From: Bacteroidia bacterium
GTDB taxonomy: Bacteria; Bacteroidota; Bacteroidia; Flavobacteriales; Flavobacteriaceae
NCBI GenBank assembly: GCA_030431695.1
Contig: JAUIIU010000020.1
Coordinates: 1-41,083, forward strand
Length of the DNA stretch: 41,083 nt
Reading direction: 5' to 3'
The position numbers were made by a program, and so were the translations under genes. Shown here one piece after another: positions 10,387 through 19,080 of this stretch. The number at the start of each line of letters is the position of its first letter. The stretch's first letter is position 1. The notes under the pieces were generated by a model. It was not told the origin of the DNA. It saw only the letters and a list, made by a program, of their open reading frames with translations, and ran no database searches.

Positions 10387-12006
10387 ATGCTTTCCACAAC
10401 CGAAAAATCACTTTACCGCGGTGAACTGTTCAGGCACCTGGACGGAATAACTGTAGCACCGGTCTGTTTCGCCCTAAAAAAAGCCTCGGTACTTGACGAA
10501 CTGCTTCAGAAAAAGGAAGTAGAACTTTCGGAACTGACATCCACTTTCGAAGCAAATGAAGGCTATCTCAATATCGGCCTGCGAATGCTGGCATCACAGG
10601 GATGGTTGGACTACAATGTTGATGCAAATACCAATACCGTAAGCCTTAAGATCAACGAAAAAAGTGCTGTCGCATTCGAACATGCGGAGCGATATGAGGA
10701 TGTGGTTTCCTTTCTGAAGCTGTCTTCGGAATTTCACCCCAGGCATTTCGACAGGGAACAGTTCACTTCACTGAACCGAATCCTGAACAAATACAAGGAG
10801 GGGGAATACAGTCCGACTTCCGAAGACCCCCTTACAAAAGAAATAGAACAGCAGATCGAAAAACATATCGAAGGAGTGCTGGTGGGTCCGATCACCGTAA
10901 TGCTTGGTATGGACGGGATGTTTCACAAATACTTTATGGAGGCGTCATTCAGCGCCGATGAGTTCCATGAAGACCCGGTGAGCTTCAGCAAGATCCTCGA
11001 TTTCTTCACACACCTGGGGTGGTTCGTCAAAAAGAATGAGCACTACAGGTTCACCAATAAAGGATTGTTCTTCGCCAGGCGTTCTACGGCCTATGGTGTG
11101 ACGGTCTCCTATATTCCCACCTTCCGCAGGGTAGATGAGCTTATGTTCGGAAACGCGATGGTCTTCAAAAGTTCGTCAACCAGTGTGAGTGAGATACACG
11201 TGGATCGCGAGATGAATGTTTGGGGAAGTGGAGGAGCGCATTCAGCATATTTTAAGCGAATCGATGACATCATCATCTCGCTTTTCAATAAACCCATAGA
11301 AGAGCAACCTAAGGGCATCCTCGACATGGGTTGTGGTAACGGCGCCTTTCTCATACACCTTTTTGAGGTGATCGAACAGCGAACCCACAGGGGAACGTTA
11401 CTGGAAGAATACCCCTTGTTCCTCGTAGGAGTGGATTATAACCGGGCCGCGCTTAAAGTGACCCGGGCAAATCTGGTGAAAGCGGATATCTGGGCCAAGG
11501 TGATATGGGGGGATATCGGTAACCCTGAACAACTCGAGCAGGACATACAAGCCAGTTACGATATTGAACTCAATGACCTGCTAAACGTTCGAACCTTCCT
11601 GGATCACAATCGCCCGTGGAGCAGTCCGGAAAATCACAGCAACGATTCGGTAAGTACCTCAACTGGAGCCTTTGCCCATGCCGGTGAACGATTGCACAAC
11701 GCCCTGGTAGAACAAAACCTCCGGGAACACTTCGAGAACTGGAAACGCTTCATTGGAAAGTTCGGATTGCTACTCATCGAATTGCATACCATTGATCCCG
11801 GTATCGCCGCAGAGAATGTTGGTAGGACAGCTGCTACGGCCTATGATGCGACACATGGGTTCAGCGACCAGTATATCCTGGAACTGGAGGTTTTCAACAG
11901 GGTACTCGAAGAAGTTGGACTGAGTTCGGATCCAACACATTTTTCAAGATTCCCAAACAACGAACTGGCTACCGTGAGTATTCATTATCTAACCGTTAAA
12001 AACTGA
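10387..12006 (+). CDS. Large class I SAM-dependent methyltransferase
   Basis: A 539-residue cytoplasmic protein. The methyltransferase Rossmann core starts with motif I, ILDMGCGNGAFL, at residues 311-322, with an acidic motif II in FLVGVDYNRAAL. Upstream are two predicted winged-helix-like segments (about 20-90 and 160-235), of the kind that serve as dimerisation domains in O-methyltransferases. The segment at about 270-295, with HVDREMNVWGSGG and AHSAYF, is strongly patterned and probably shapes the active site. The acceptor is unknown; the size and the double helical N-terminal region suggest a small-molecule methyltransferase. It is followed at 6 bp by a VOC gene and then a transporter, so the three likely form an operon. 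Confidence 0.8.
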   Translation: MLSTTEKSLYRGELFRHLDGITVAPVCFALKKASVLDELLQKKEVELSELTSTFEANEGYLNIGLRMLASQGWLDYNVDANTNTVSLKINEKSAVAFEHAERYEDVVSFLKLSSEFHPRHFDREQFTSLNRILNKYKEGEYSPTSEDPLTKEIEQQIEKHIEGVLVGPITVMLGMDGMFHKYFMEASFSADEFHEDPVSFSKILDFFTHLGWFVKKNEHYRFTNKGLFFARRSTAYGVTVSYIPTFRRVDELMFGNAMVFKSSSTSVSEIHVDREMNVWGSGGAHSAYFKRIDDIIISLFNKPIEEQPKGILDMGCGNGAFLIHLFEVIEQRTHRGTLLEEYPLFLVGVDYNRAALKVTRANLVKADIWAKVIWGDIGNPEQLEQDIQASYDIELNDLLNVRTFLDHNRPWSSPENHSNDSVSTSTGAFAHAGERLHNALVEQNLREHFENWKRFIGKFGLLLIELHTIDPGIAAENVGRTAATAYDATHGFSDQYILELEVFNRVLEEVGLSSDPTHFSRFPNNELATVSIHYLTVKN

Positions 12007-12012
12007 TTTGAC

Positions 12013-12432
12013 ATGAACATCAGACCATTTCACCTTGCAATACCCGTGGATGAGATCCCAAATAACAGGTCGTTTTACAGGGATGTCCTTGGGTGTAACG
12101 AAGGAAGGAGTAGTGATCACTGGGTGGATTTCGATTTCTTCGGACATCAACTTGTGATTCACAAAAAAGAAAGCAAAAAAGAGGATGCCCAAACCAACCC
12201 GTTGGATGGCAAGGAAGTTCCTGTGCCACATTTTGGAGTTGTGCTGGATATGGAGACCTTCAACAACCTGTCTCATTCCTTACGCGAGAAGAACATTGAG
12301 TTCATCATCGAACCCTATACCCGTTTCAAAGGGGAAGTAGGAGAACAATCCACCATGTTCTTCAAGGACCCCAGCGGTAACGCCCTGGAGTTCAAAGCGT
12401 TTAAAAACCTCGACCAACTCTTCGCCAAATGA
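12013..12432 (+). CDS. VOC-family (glyoxalase/dioxygenase fold) protein
   Basis: A 139-residue single-chain VOC protein with two beta-alpha-beta-beta-beta units. Candidate metal ligands are His8 in PFHLAIPV, a second histidine in VPHFGVVL, and the glutamate of PSGNALEFKAF near the C-terminus. SFYRDVLGC is the usual first helix. VOC members include glyoxalases, dioxygenases and resistance proteins; the substrate cannot be read from sequence. Its TGA overlaps the ATG of the transporter (ATGA at 12429-12432), so the two are translationally coupled. Confidence 0.9.
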   Translation: MNIRPFHLAIPVDEIPNNRSFYRDVLGCNEGRSSDHWVDFDFFGHQLVIHKKESKKEDAQTNPLDGKEVPVPHFGVVLDMETFNNLSHSLREKNIEFIIEPYTRFKGEVGEQSTMFFKDPSGNALEFKAFKNLDQLFAK

Positions 12433-13484
12433 CCAAGCCCATCCCTCAACATATCATACAGCAGATCTTCGTACTGTTACTTATACTGCTGATCGGCGGA
12501 TTGATCTTTCGAGAACTGATGCCCTATTTTTCGGGGGTTTTGGGTGCGATTACCATTTATGTGCTAATGCGAGGATGGATGTTGCGACTGGTTCGTAAAG
12601 GATGGAATCCTAATCTCGCTGCTGGCTTGCTTATATTGATAAGCATAGTAGGGATCGTATTGCCGGTCTCCGGGGTGATCATCATGCTTGGAAACAAGAT
12701 CGGTAACGCAGTTCAAAATTCTGAAAAGGTGATCACGGCCCTGAAAGAACAACTGGGAACACTGGAAGCGGAATACAATTTCAACCTCGCATCGGAGATA
12801 GACGTCGGAGCCATTTCCAACTGGCTTTCGAGCAACCTGCAGAGTTTTGCCGGAAGTACATTCGATATCGTGATCGCGGTTGGCCTGATGTATTTCATAT
12901 TGTTCTATATGTTCACCAATAGAAGACTGGTGCAAAATTCCGTGGGAGAATACATCCCTATCAGTAAACCAAATCTCAAAGTTATCGGAAAGGAGATCCA
13001 GGCCATGGTACGTTCCAATGCCCTTGGTATACCGCTGGTGGCGCTGGCACAGGGGATCATTGCCCTGATCGGTTTCTTTATCTTCGGAATTGAAGACCCA
13101 TTCTTCTGGTTCGTGATCGTTACCATCGGTTCTATGATTCCTTTCGTCGGAACCCTGATCGGCATCCTCCCCGTTTTCATCCTGGAACTATCCACCGGCG
13201 ACAATTTTGCCGCCTGGGGCATTCTCCTCTACGGTTTGATCGTTGTTGGTTCTACCGACAATATCATTCGCCTCTACGTCCTGAAACGACTCGACAATGT
13301 CCATCCGTTGATCACGCTAATCGGAGTGATCGTCGGCGTACCCTTGTTCGGATTCATCGGTTTGATCTTCGGGCCACTGCTAATAAGCCTGTTTCTCGTT
13401 ATCGTCAATATTTACAGAAAGGAATACCTGTCCGCAAACCACGAAATGGTTTCAGAAACAAAAGAAAAAGAAGAAGAGGATTAA
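12429..13484 (+). CDS. AI-2E family transporter
   Basis: A 351-residue inner-membrane protein of the AI-2E/PerM family. Helix pairs fill residues 10-45 and 55-90, a soluble amphipathic segment lies at about 90-140, and five or so helices fill 145-330. The glycine-rich stretch around GSMIPFVGTLIGILPV and the last GVIVGVPLFGFIGLIFGPLL helix are family landmarks. The charged C-terminal tail is KEKEEED. Members export varied small molecules or sodium, and few are linked to autoinducer-2. It overlaps the VOC gene by 4 bp and ends in a 4-bp convergent overlap with folD. Confidence 0.9.
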   Translation: MTKPIPQHIIQQIFVLLLILLIGGLIFRELMPYFSGVLGAITIYVLMRGWMLRLVRKGWNPNLAAGLLILISIVGIVLPVSGVIIMLGNKIGNAVQNSEKVITALKEQLGTLEAEYNFNLASEIDVGAISNWLSSNLQSFAGSTFDIVIAVGLMYFILFYMFTNRRLVQNSVGEYIPISKPNLKVIGKEIQAMVRSNALGIPLVALAQGIIALIGFFIFGIEDPFFWFVIVTIGSMIPFVGTLIGILPVFILELSTGDNFAAWGILLYGLIVVGSTDNIIRLYVLKRLDNVHPLITLIGVIVGVPLFGFIGLIFGPLLISLFLVIVNIYRKEYLSANHEMVSETKEKEEED

Positions 13485-14359
13485 GCGCGTCGGTTTTGTC
13501 GGGCCAACAGGGTGTTCTTCAGCAACATGGCAATCGTCATAGGGCCAACCCCGCCCGGAACAGGAGTGATAAAAGAAGCCTTACCACTTACATTTTCAAA
13601 ATCCACATCGCCGGTGATGGCATAACCCCTGGGTTTACTATCGTCCGGAACCCTGGTTATTCCCACATCAATGATGACCACGCCATCCTTGACCATGTTT
13701 GCTTTCAGGAAATTTGGCACACCTAAGGCCGAGATTATAATATCTGCGTCCCTGGTAAATTTCTCGATGTCCTGTGTCCGACTATGAGTAAGGGTAACTG
13801 TACTGTTTCCACGTTTGGCTTTCTGACTCATCAGTATGCTCATCGGGCGACCGACTATATGACTCCTGCCTATCACCACCGTATGCTTGCCGCTGGTCTC
13901 AACATCGTAACGCTCCAGCAATTCCATGATCCCGAAAGGCGTAGCAGGTATAAAAGTTGGCATATCCAGGGCCATGTTCCCAAAATTGGTAGGGTGAAAA
14001 CCATCCACGTCCTTGTTTGGGTCTACAGCTAAGAGTACTTTTTGAGAATCGATATGGCCGGGTAATGGCAACTGAACGATATATCCGTCGATATCATCGT
14101 CATTATTCAATTCGTATACCTTGGCAAGTAATTCTTCCTCGGTTGTCGATTCCGGAAGATGTACGAGGGTAGATTCGAAACCAATTCGCTCACAAGCCCT
14201 CACTTTGCTTCCGACATAGGTTAGGCTGGCTCCATCATCCCCTACAAGTACCGCTGCCAGGTGAGGTACTTTTTCGCCCCTGTCCTTCATCTGGTCTACG
14301 GCTACCTTGATCTCGTCTTTAATGTCGTTACTGATTTTTCTTCCGTCGAGGATGGTCAT
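13481..14359 (-). CDS. folD: Methylene-THF dehydrogenase / methenyl-THF cyclohydrolase
   Basis: Bifunctional cytoplasmic enzyme that interconverts methylene-, methenyl- and formyl-tetrahydrofolate. The 292-residue length is normal. The catalytic Tyr and Lys lie in SLTYVGSKVRACE, VQLPLPGHID is the folate loop, VIGRSHIVGRPM the NADP-binding signature, and PVPGGVGPMTIAML the C-terminal signature. The gene lies 15 bp behind ffh on the same strand and is probably cotranscribed with it. Its stop overlaps the stop of the AI-2E transporter gene by 4 bp. Confidence 0.97.
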   Translation of the reverse strand: MTILDGRKISNDIKDEIKVAVDQMKDRGEKVPHLAAVLVGDDGASLTYVGSKVRACERIGFESTLVHLPESTTEEELLAKVYELNNDDDIDGYIVQLPLPGHIDSQKVLLAVDPNKDVDGFHPTNFGNMALDMPTFIPATPFGIMELLERYDVETSGKHTVVIGRSHIVGRPMSILMSQKAKRGNSTVTLTHSRTQDIEKFTRDADIIISALGVPNFLKANMVKDGVVIIDVGITRVPDDSKPRGYAITGDVDFENVSGKASFITPVPGGVGPMTIAMLLKNTLLARQNRRA

Positions 14360-14374
14360 GATTGTATGATTTAG

Positions 14375-15703
14375 TTATCGCATTCGATTCATCATCTGCA
14401 TCATCTTACGGCCGCCACCGCCTTGCATCATCTTCATCATCTTGGCCATTTGGTTGAATTGCTTGAGCAGTTGATTTACTTCCTGTACCGAAGTTCCACT
14501 TCCTTTAGCTATACGCTTCTTGCGGCTGCCGTTTATAATGGCGGGTGTTGATCGCTCATCCGGGGTCATGGAATTGATGATGGCCTCTATTCCTTTGAAA
14601 GCATCGTCATCGATATCCACATCTTTAAGTGCTTTACCGGCTCCGGGGATCATCCCTACCAGGTCCTTCATGCTACCCATCTTCTTTACTTGCTGGATCT
14701 GCTTCATGAAATCGTCGAACCCGAATTGGTTCTTTGCGATCTTCTTCTGAAGCTTCCTGGCCTCTTCCTCGTCGTATTGTTCCTGGGCACGTTCCACTAG
14801 GGAAACCACGTCTCCCATTCCAAGGATCCTGTCGGCCATACGAGCCGGATGGAAAACGTCGATGGCATCCATCTTTTCACCGGTTCCGATGAACTTGATG
14901 GGTTTGTCCACCACACTTTTGATCGATATGGCGGCACCACCACGGGTATCACCGTCGAGCTTGGTAAGGACCACGCCTTCAAAATTCAGCCTGTCGTTAA
15001 AGGCCTTGGCCGTATTCACCGCATCCTGACCTGTCATCGAATCTACCACGAACAGTGTCTCGTTGGGTTTGACGGCAGCGTGAATATTGGCGATCTCGGT
15101 CATCATTTCCTCGTCAACCGCTAACCGACCTGCTGTATCCACGATCACCACATTAAAACCGTTCTTTTTGGCATGGGCGATGGCATTAGTGGCAATAGCT
15201 ACCGGGTCCATATTTCCTTCTTCGGAATAGACCTCAACACCGATCTGGTCTCCTACCACGTGCAACTGGTTGATCGCGGCCGGACGGTACACGTCACAGG
15301 CCACCAGTAATGGTTTCCTGGATTTTTTCGACTTCAGGTAGTTGGCAAGTTTTCCTGAAAAGGTAGTTTTACCACTACCCTGAAGACCCGACATTAATAT
15401 CACACTTGGAGAACTGCTAAGGTCGATGCCAACAGTTTCTCCCCCCATCAACTCGGTGAGCTCATCCTTCACGATCTTCACCATCAACTGCCCCGGCTGA
15501 AGCGTAGTGAGTACATTCTGCCCCAACGCTTTCTCCTTCACCTGGTTGGTGAATTCTTTGGCGGTTTTAAAGTTGACATCGGCATCGAGCAATGCCCTTC
15601 TCACTTCTTTCAAGGTTTCGGCCACATTGACTTCAGTAATGCTGCCATGCCCTTTGAGGACGTGAAAGGCTTTGTCCAGTTTATCGGTTAAATTATCGAA
15701 CAT
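14375..15703 (-). CDS. ffh: Signal recognition particle protein Ffh
   Basis: GTPase that binds signal sequences of nascent inner-membrane proteins, with 4.5S RNA, and docks to FtsY. The 442-residue length is normal. The N domain fills about 1-85. The G domain has GLQGSGKTT (P-loop), VDTAGRL and TKLDGDTRGG. The M domain from about residue 300 has the RNA-binding GSGTSVQEVNQLLKQF helix and ends in a methionine-rich, glycine-rich tail. The promoter upstream is one of the best in the window. Confidence 0.98.
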   Translation of the reverse strand: MFDNLTDKLDKAFHVLKGHGSITEVNVAETLKEVRRALLDADVNFKTAKEFTNQVKEKALGQNVLTTLQPGQLMVKIVKDELTELMGGETVGIDLSSSPSVILMSGLQGSGKTTFSGKLANYLKSKKSRKPLLVACDVYRPAAINQLHVVGDQIGVEVYSEEGNMDPVAIATNAIAHAKKNGFNVVIVDTAGRLAVDEEMMTEIANIHAAVKPNETLFVVDSMTGQDAVNTAKAFNDRLNFEGVVLTKLDGDTRGGAAISIKSVVDKPIKFIGTGEKMDAIDVFHPARMADRILGMGDVVSLVERAQEQYDEEEARKLQKKIAKNQFGFDDFMKQIQQVKKMGSMKDLVGMIPGAGKALKDVDIDDDAFKGIEAIINSMTPDERSTPAIINGSRKKRIAKGSGTSVQEVNQLLKQFNQMAKMMKMMQGGGGRKMMQMMNRMR

Positions 15704-15728
15704 GAAATTCCTTCAGTTTTAAGAGTTG

Positions 15729-15759
15729 CAAAGATACGAATTGAACCGCTAGACGCAAA
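15729..15759 (-). promoter_or_regulatory. Housekeeping promoter of ffh-folD
   Basis: On the minus strand TTTG, exactly 19 bp, then TATCTTTG: an exact match to the Bacteroidota consensus, ending 25 bp before the ffh ATG. The remaining bases of 15760-15982 show no gene. Confidence 0.85.
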
Positions 15760-15982
15760 GTGTGGAAATGATTAAAAACGAGGCGAATGAACGCTATTTT
15801 GAATGCCACAATTATGAAAGAAAATTCATTCAACCGGCCTATGCCTAAATGTCGTATATTTAACTAACTGTATTACAATTACTTAATTCTCCTCTCCCCA
15901 TATTCTGCCCATTTTTTGTTTTGGTATTAATTCAGGATCGTGTGTATCCTCATCATTGTGTTATTAACTAAACCAAAATAAT

Positions 15983-16747
15983 ATGAAATCAAAAAGCATT
16001 TTCAAAGTCGTTTTTGCCCTGGCAATTCTTTTCTGTGTTAGCGGATGGGCCCAGGAAAAGAAGAATCAGATGTATTACATTCATGAGGATCATGTAAAAC
16101 CATCAATGATCTCCGAATACGAGGCGATTTGCAAAGAATTAGTAGCCGCGTGTAAAAAATATAATGTTTCCAAGGCGAACTGGATCACATTGGCCAGCGA
16201 CAATTTTGTTTACTCTTATATCGGGCCGATGGAGAATATGGCCGAGCTCGATGAAAATATATTTTCGGAACTCGCTGAAGGTATGGGAGGTGAGGCTATG
16301 GCCGACTTGTTCAATAGGATGGACAAGTGCTATTCGGATCATATCGATTATACACTGACTCTGGATAAGGAACTCTCCTATATGCCAACTGGTATCACCC
16401 AGATGCCGGAAGGCCAGATGTATCGAAACAATGTAAAATACTACGTTGCTCCCGAAAATTATGCCAAGGCAAATGAGCTAGCTAAGAAGTTCAAAAATCT
16501 TTACAGTGAGAAGGGATCTAAAATGTATTACAGGGTTTACCGTAGCGGATTTGGTGCCGATGGAACCTATTTCCTCGTTGCAGCCGCAGCCGAAAACCCA
16601 GCTGTTTTCGAACAGATGTCCTATGAGAACCGCAAACTCCTGGGCGAGGAAGGAGCTAATTTGAACAAGGAATTACTCTCAATAATGACGAAAATGGAAA
16701 CTGTACAAGGATGGATGAGGCCAGATCTGGCTTATGCTCCCAAGTAA
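15983..16747 (+). CDS. Secreted protein, probable tandem ferredoxin-like (NIPSNAP/ABM-type) domains
   Basis: A 254-residue exported protein with a signal peptide at residues 1-23 (ending GWAQ). Two similar halves follow. The first opens YYIHEDHVKPSMISEYEAI and the second opens YYVAPENYAKANELAKKF; each runs strand, helix and then two strands ending in an aromatic segment (FVYSYIGPMENMAEL; TYFLVAAAAENPAVF). This is the pattern of dimeric alpha-beta barrel domains such as NIPSNAP or ABM, fused in tandem. No catalytic residue is evident. A SnoaL-like lipoprotein gene starts 26 bp later and ends in a strong terminator, so the pair is probably one transcript. Confidence 0.7.
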   Translation: MKSKSIFKVVFALAILFCVSGWAQEKKNQMYYIHEDHVKPSMISEYEAICKELVAACKKYNVSKANWITLASDNFVYSYIGPMENMAELDENIFSELAEGMGGEAMADLFNRMDKCYSDHIDYTLTLDKELSYMPTGITQMPEGQMYRNNVKYYVAPENYAKANELAKKFKNLYSEKGSKMYYRVYRSGFGADGTYFLVAAAAENPAVFEQMSYENRKLLGEEGANLNKELLSIMTKMETVQGWMRPDLAYAPK

Positions 16748-16773
16748 AATTTAACTAACTAAACTATTCGAAT

Positions 16774-17337
16774 ATGAAAAAACTAGCATTTTTATTTCTA
16801 GCTGCCATCATTCTGGTGGGATGTGATCAAGGTAAGCAGCGATACACGCAAAGTTCGGCCGAGATCGATTCGTTCAAGGCGGCTGTGGCAGCATATGAAT
16901 CGGGTGACTGGGAAGCTTACAAATCTAAATTTGCCGATACAGCCCAGGTGTTCTACAACAGCGATTCCAACTATAGGTCACCTGCGGAAGTTGCAGACTA
17001 CCACGCGGAAAACAACGGGTCCTTATCATCCTATGGATTTGAGGATAACAAAGGAGACATCGAGATGGTAGTGACCGATGACGGAGAGACCTGGGTGAAT
17101 TTCTGGGGTGTCTGGAAAGGTACCGTGGCTTCCACTATGGCAGAGGTAGAAATTCCGGTTCACTTAACCGCCCAGTTCGTGGACGGGAAGATCGTTAAGG
17201 AATACGGCTATTGGGACAATGCACCTATGCAAAAAGCAATGGCTGAGGCTGCTTCCGAAGATGTCCCGGATGAAGGCAGCGAAGAGGCAAGTTCAGCTGA
17301 AGGGGCCGAAGAAGGAGCCGAAGAAACGGAACAATGA
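16774..17337 (+). CDS. SnoaL/NTF2-like lipoprotein
   Basis: A 187-residue lipoprotein with lipobox ILVGC (Cys17). The mature domain (about 30-145) has the NTF2/SnoaL pattern: a helix beginning IDSFKAAVAAYESGDWEAYKSKF, then FADTAQVFYNS, GETWVNFWGVWKGT, and a last strand FVDGKIVKEYGYWD. The cavity residues give no clear catalytic set. The C-terminal 35 residues form a low-complexity acidic tail rich in Glu, Ala and Ser, probably disordered. It is the second gene of the unit with the ferredoxin-fold protein. Confidence 0.82.
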   Translation: MKKLAFLFLAAIILVGCDQGKQRYTQSSAEIDSFKAAVAAYESGDWEAYKSKFADTAQVFYNSDSNYRSPAEVADYHAENNGSLSSYGFEDNKGDIEMVVTDDGETWVNFWGVWKGTVASTMAEVEIPVHLTAQFVDGKIVKEYGYWDNAPMQKAMAEAASEDVPDEGSEEASSAEGAEEGAEETEQ

Positions 17338-17356
17338 TCCTCTTTTAAACGAAATG

Positions 17357-17385
17357 AAAAGCCACGGAATTCCGTGGCTTTTTTT
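17357..17385 (+). terminator. Intrinsic terminator after the SnoaL-like lipoprotein
   Basis: A perfect 18-bp palindrome (GCCACGGAA with TTCCGTGGC, 17361-17378), flanked by A4 on the left and T7 on the right; it can act in both directions. Confidence 0.92.
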
Positions 17386-17446
17386 CTCGGTAGATATTTC
17401 AGTAACATTTCGGGATTTTTTTCAACCTATTATAAATCAATTTATA

Positions 17447-18067
17447 ATGGGCTTCTACGGGATTTCATCAAGTGCAATGGAGATTATTCGCAACAACCGG
17501 GCTTTGTTGCACAAGCGATCCATCTTTAAACGAGCTAGCTCAAAGTTCGATGATAAACCATTGGATTTTGGAGGAAACGGCTTGCTCACAAATAATGGGG
17601 CCGATCCTATTCTGCTCCGGAAGATTCGTGAAAAGACACTGAGGGAGCACGGCAGGCAACGACGTAAGTTCGTGATCTTTCTTATGCTGGCACTACCCAT
17701 TATCATATATTTTGGTTACAAAGCATTTCATAATTTCAGTTTTGGATTTCCTCCCCTAACCACCAAAGAATCCAAATCACATGATTTTAGCAAGAAATAC
17801 CTCTTTTATATCAATGATGGAGACGCCTGGCTTAGGAAATGGCATTATCACAACGCCATATTCCAATACCGAAAAGCCCTGGAATTGTATCCCGGAAATT
17901 ACGAGGCCAGATACCGAATTGCTATTGCTTATAGTTATCAATGTCAGTATGCATATGAAGGATGCGAGGATGGCAAAAAGTTAGTTGAGGAATTAAAAAG
18001 GGAATTCCCCAAGCGTTCGGAACTTTCAGAAGTTGAAAAGGTCTTCACGCATTGGGGAACCCCATAA
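17447..18067 (+). CDS. TPR-containing single-pass membrane protein
   Basis: A 206-residue protein from the ATG at 17447. The frame is open further left, but that would cross the terminator at 17357-17385. Residues 11-30 form a basic segment (MEIIRNNRALLHKRSIFKR), and 74-91 a membrane helix preceded by Arg/Lys, so the C-terminal part should be periplasmic. Residues 125-165 fit one or two tetratricopeptide helices (WHYHNAIFQYRKALELYPGN). I do not recognise a named family. It converges on the DUF4349 gene with 17 bp between stops. Confidence 0.72.
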   Translation: MGFYGISSSAMEIIRNNRALLHKRSIFKRASSKFDDKPLDFGGNGLLTNNGADPILLRKIREKTLREHGRQRRKFVIFLMLALPIIIYFGYKAFHNFSFGFPPLTTKESKSHDFSKKYLFYINDGDAWLRKWHYHNAIFQYRKALELYPGNYEARYRIAIAYSYQCQYAYEGCEDGKKLVEELKREFPKRSELSEVEKVFTHWGTP

Positions 18068-18084
18068 CCAACCCAGTTTCGGTT

Positions 18085-18951
18085 CTATTTCTTAATCCAG
18101 CGTCTGATAAGGAAGACCAATATCAGTCCGAGCAGGATCAATGGCCAGATGTGGATGAAGAACAACACCACGGTCTCTATCATATTCCAGCCAAAAGAGA
18201 GCCCTTCCTTGGTCTTATCTCCAAAGGTCTTCTTGTAACTGGTGGGCTCCTCCTTGTATTCGACCGTTTCATACAGGTCGATCTGGAGCGTACTGTAAGC
18301 CACCCTGTTCGTAAGGTATTTCAGTCGGCCCTGTGCCGATTCTATCTCCTCCTGGAGCACTCTTAGTTTTTCCTCCGTATTCAGTATGTCTTCAACCGTC
18401 TTTGCGTTCCTTCGCAGGATCTCCTCGTATCTTTTCTTCACCTCCATTTTGGTAGCCAGCCTGCCTTGCAGGTCGATGTACTCCGCTGTAACATCTTTGG
18501 TCGTGATATTCTCGTATTCGACGAATTCAACCACCTTACCTATGGAATCCATGATCAGGTCGAAATGTTCCTGCGGAACTTTTATCGTAAAACGATTCTC
18601 CTTCTGGTAAAGGTTGTTCTCGTAACGAAGATCACTGATGTACGCATCGTACTGCAGGGCGATTGCACGGATCTGTTCCGTGGCGATCTTTACATCCTTT
18701 ACCTTATATCTAGCCGAAGCTGATTTGATGATCTTCAGCTCGGAAGGGGTTTTCGTAATGGTCGCATCGGGTTTGAAAGTGGCGATCGCCTCCTCTTCGG
18801 TTTCTACAGACTCGAAGCTTTCGTCCAGGTCCACTTCGGCCATTTTTAGTTGCTCACTGTAGTTGGCACCCCCGTTACAGGAATAGATCATTACAAAGAG
18901 TAATAGTATCCAACTGATCTTCGACGTAAATTTCAATCTATTTGTTTTCAT
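18085..18951 (-). CDS. DUF4349 lipoprotein
   Basis: A 288-residue protein with lipobox Cys25 (MIYSC), a long DUF4349 domain (about 75-255) and a C-terminal membrane helix (about 262-282) followed by RRWIKK. The DUF4349 landmarks are seen: SARYKVKDVKIATEQIRAIA, the RFTIKVPQEHFDLIMDSI strand-helix, and a coiled-coil from GRLATKMEVKKRYEEIL to TNRVAYSTLQIDLYE. Members occur widely in bacterial envelopes, with unknown function. With both a lipid anchor and a C-terminal helix the protein may bridge or be held in the inner membrane. Confidence 0.88.
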   Translation of the reverse strand: MKTNRLKFTSKISWILLLFVMIYSCNGGANYSEQLKMAEVDLDESFESVETEEEAIATFKPDATITKTPSELKIIKSASARYKVKDVKIATEQIRAIALQYDAYISDLRYENNLYQKENRFTIKVPQEHFDLIMDSIGKVVEFVEYENITTKDVTAEYIDLQGRLATKMEVKKRYEEILRRNAKTVEDILNTEEKLRVLQEEIESAQGRLKYLTNRVAYSTLQIDLYETVEYKEEPTSYKKTFGDKTKEGLSFGWNMIETVVLFFIHIWPLILLGLILVFLIRRWIKK

Positions 18952-19080
18952 AATTTTATATTTTTAAGTTTTACACCACAAACCTAGGACCGATGATCCG
19001 GGGTTCCCTGTAAACGCCTTGTAAAGCTTTTGTAAATTATTTTACAATTTTCAACTATCTGATATTCAATATTTAACAAC

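Noticed and set aside
17219-17446. N-terminal extension of the TPR membrane protein
   Set aside because: It would overlap the preceding lipoprotein gene and run across a strong terminator.
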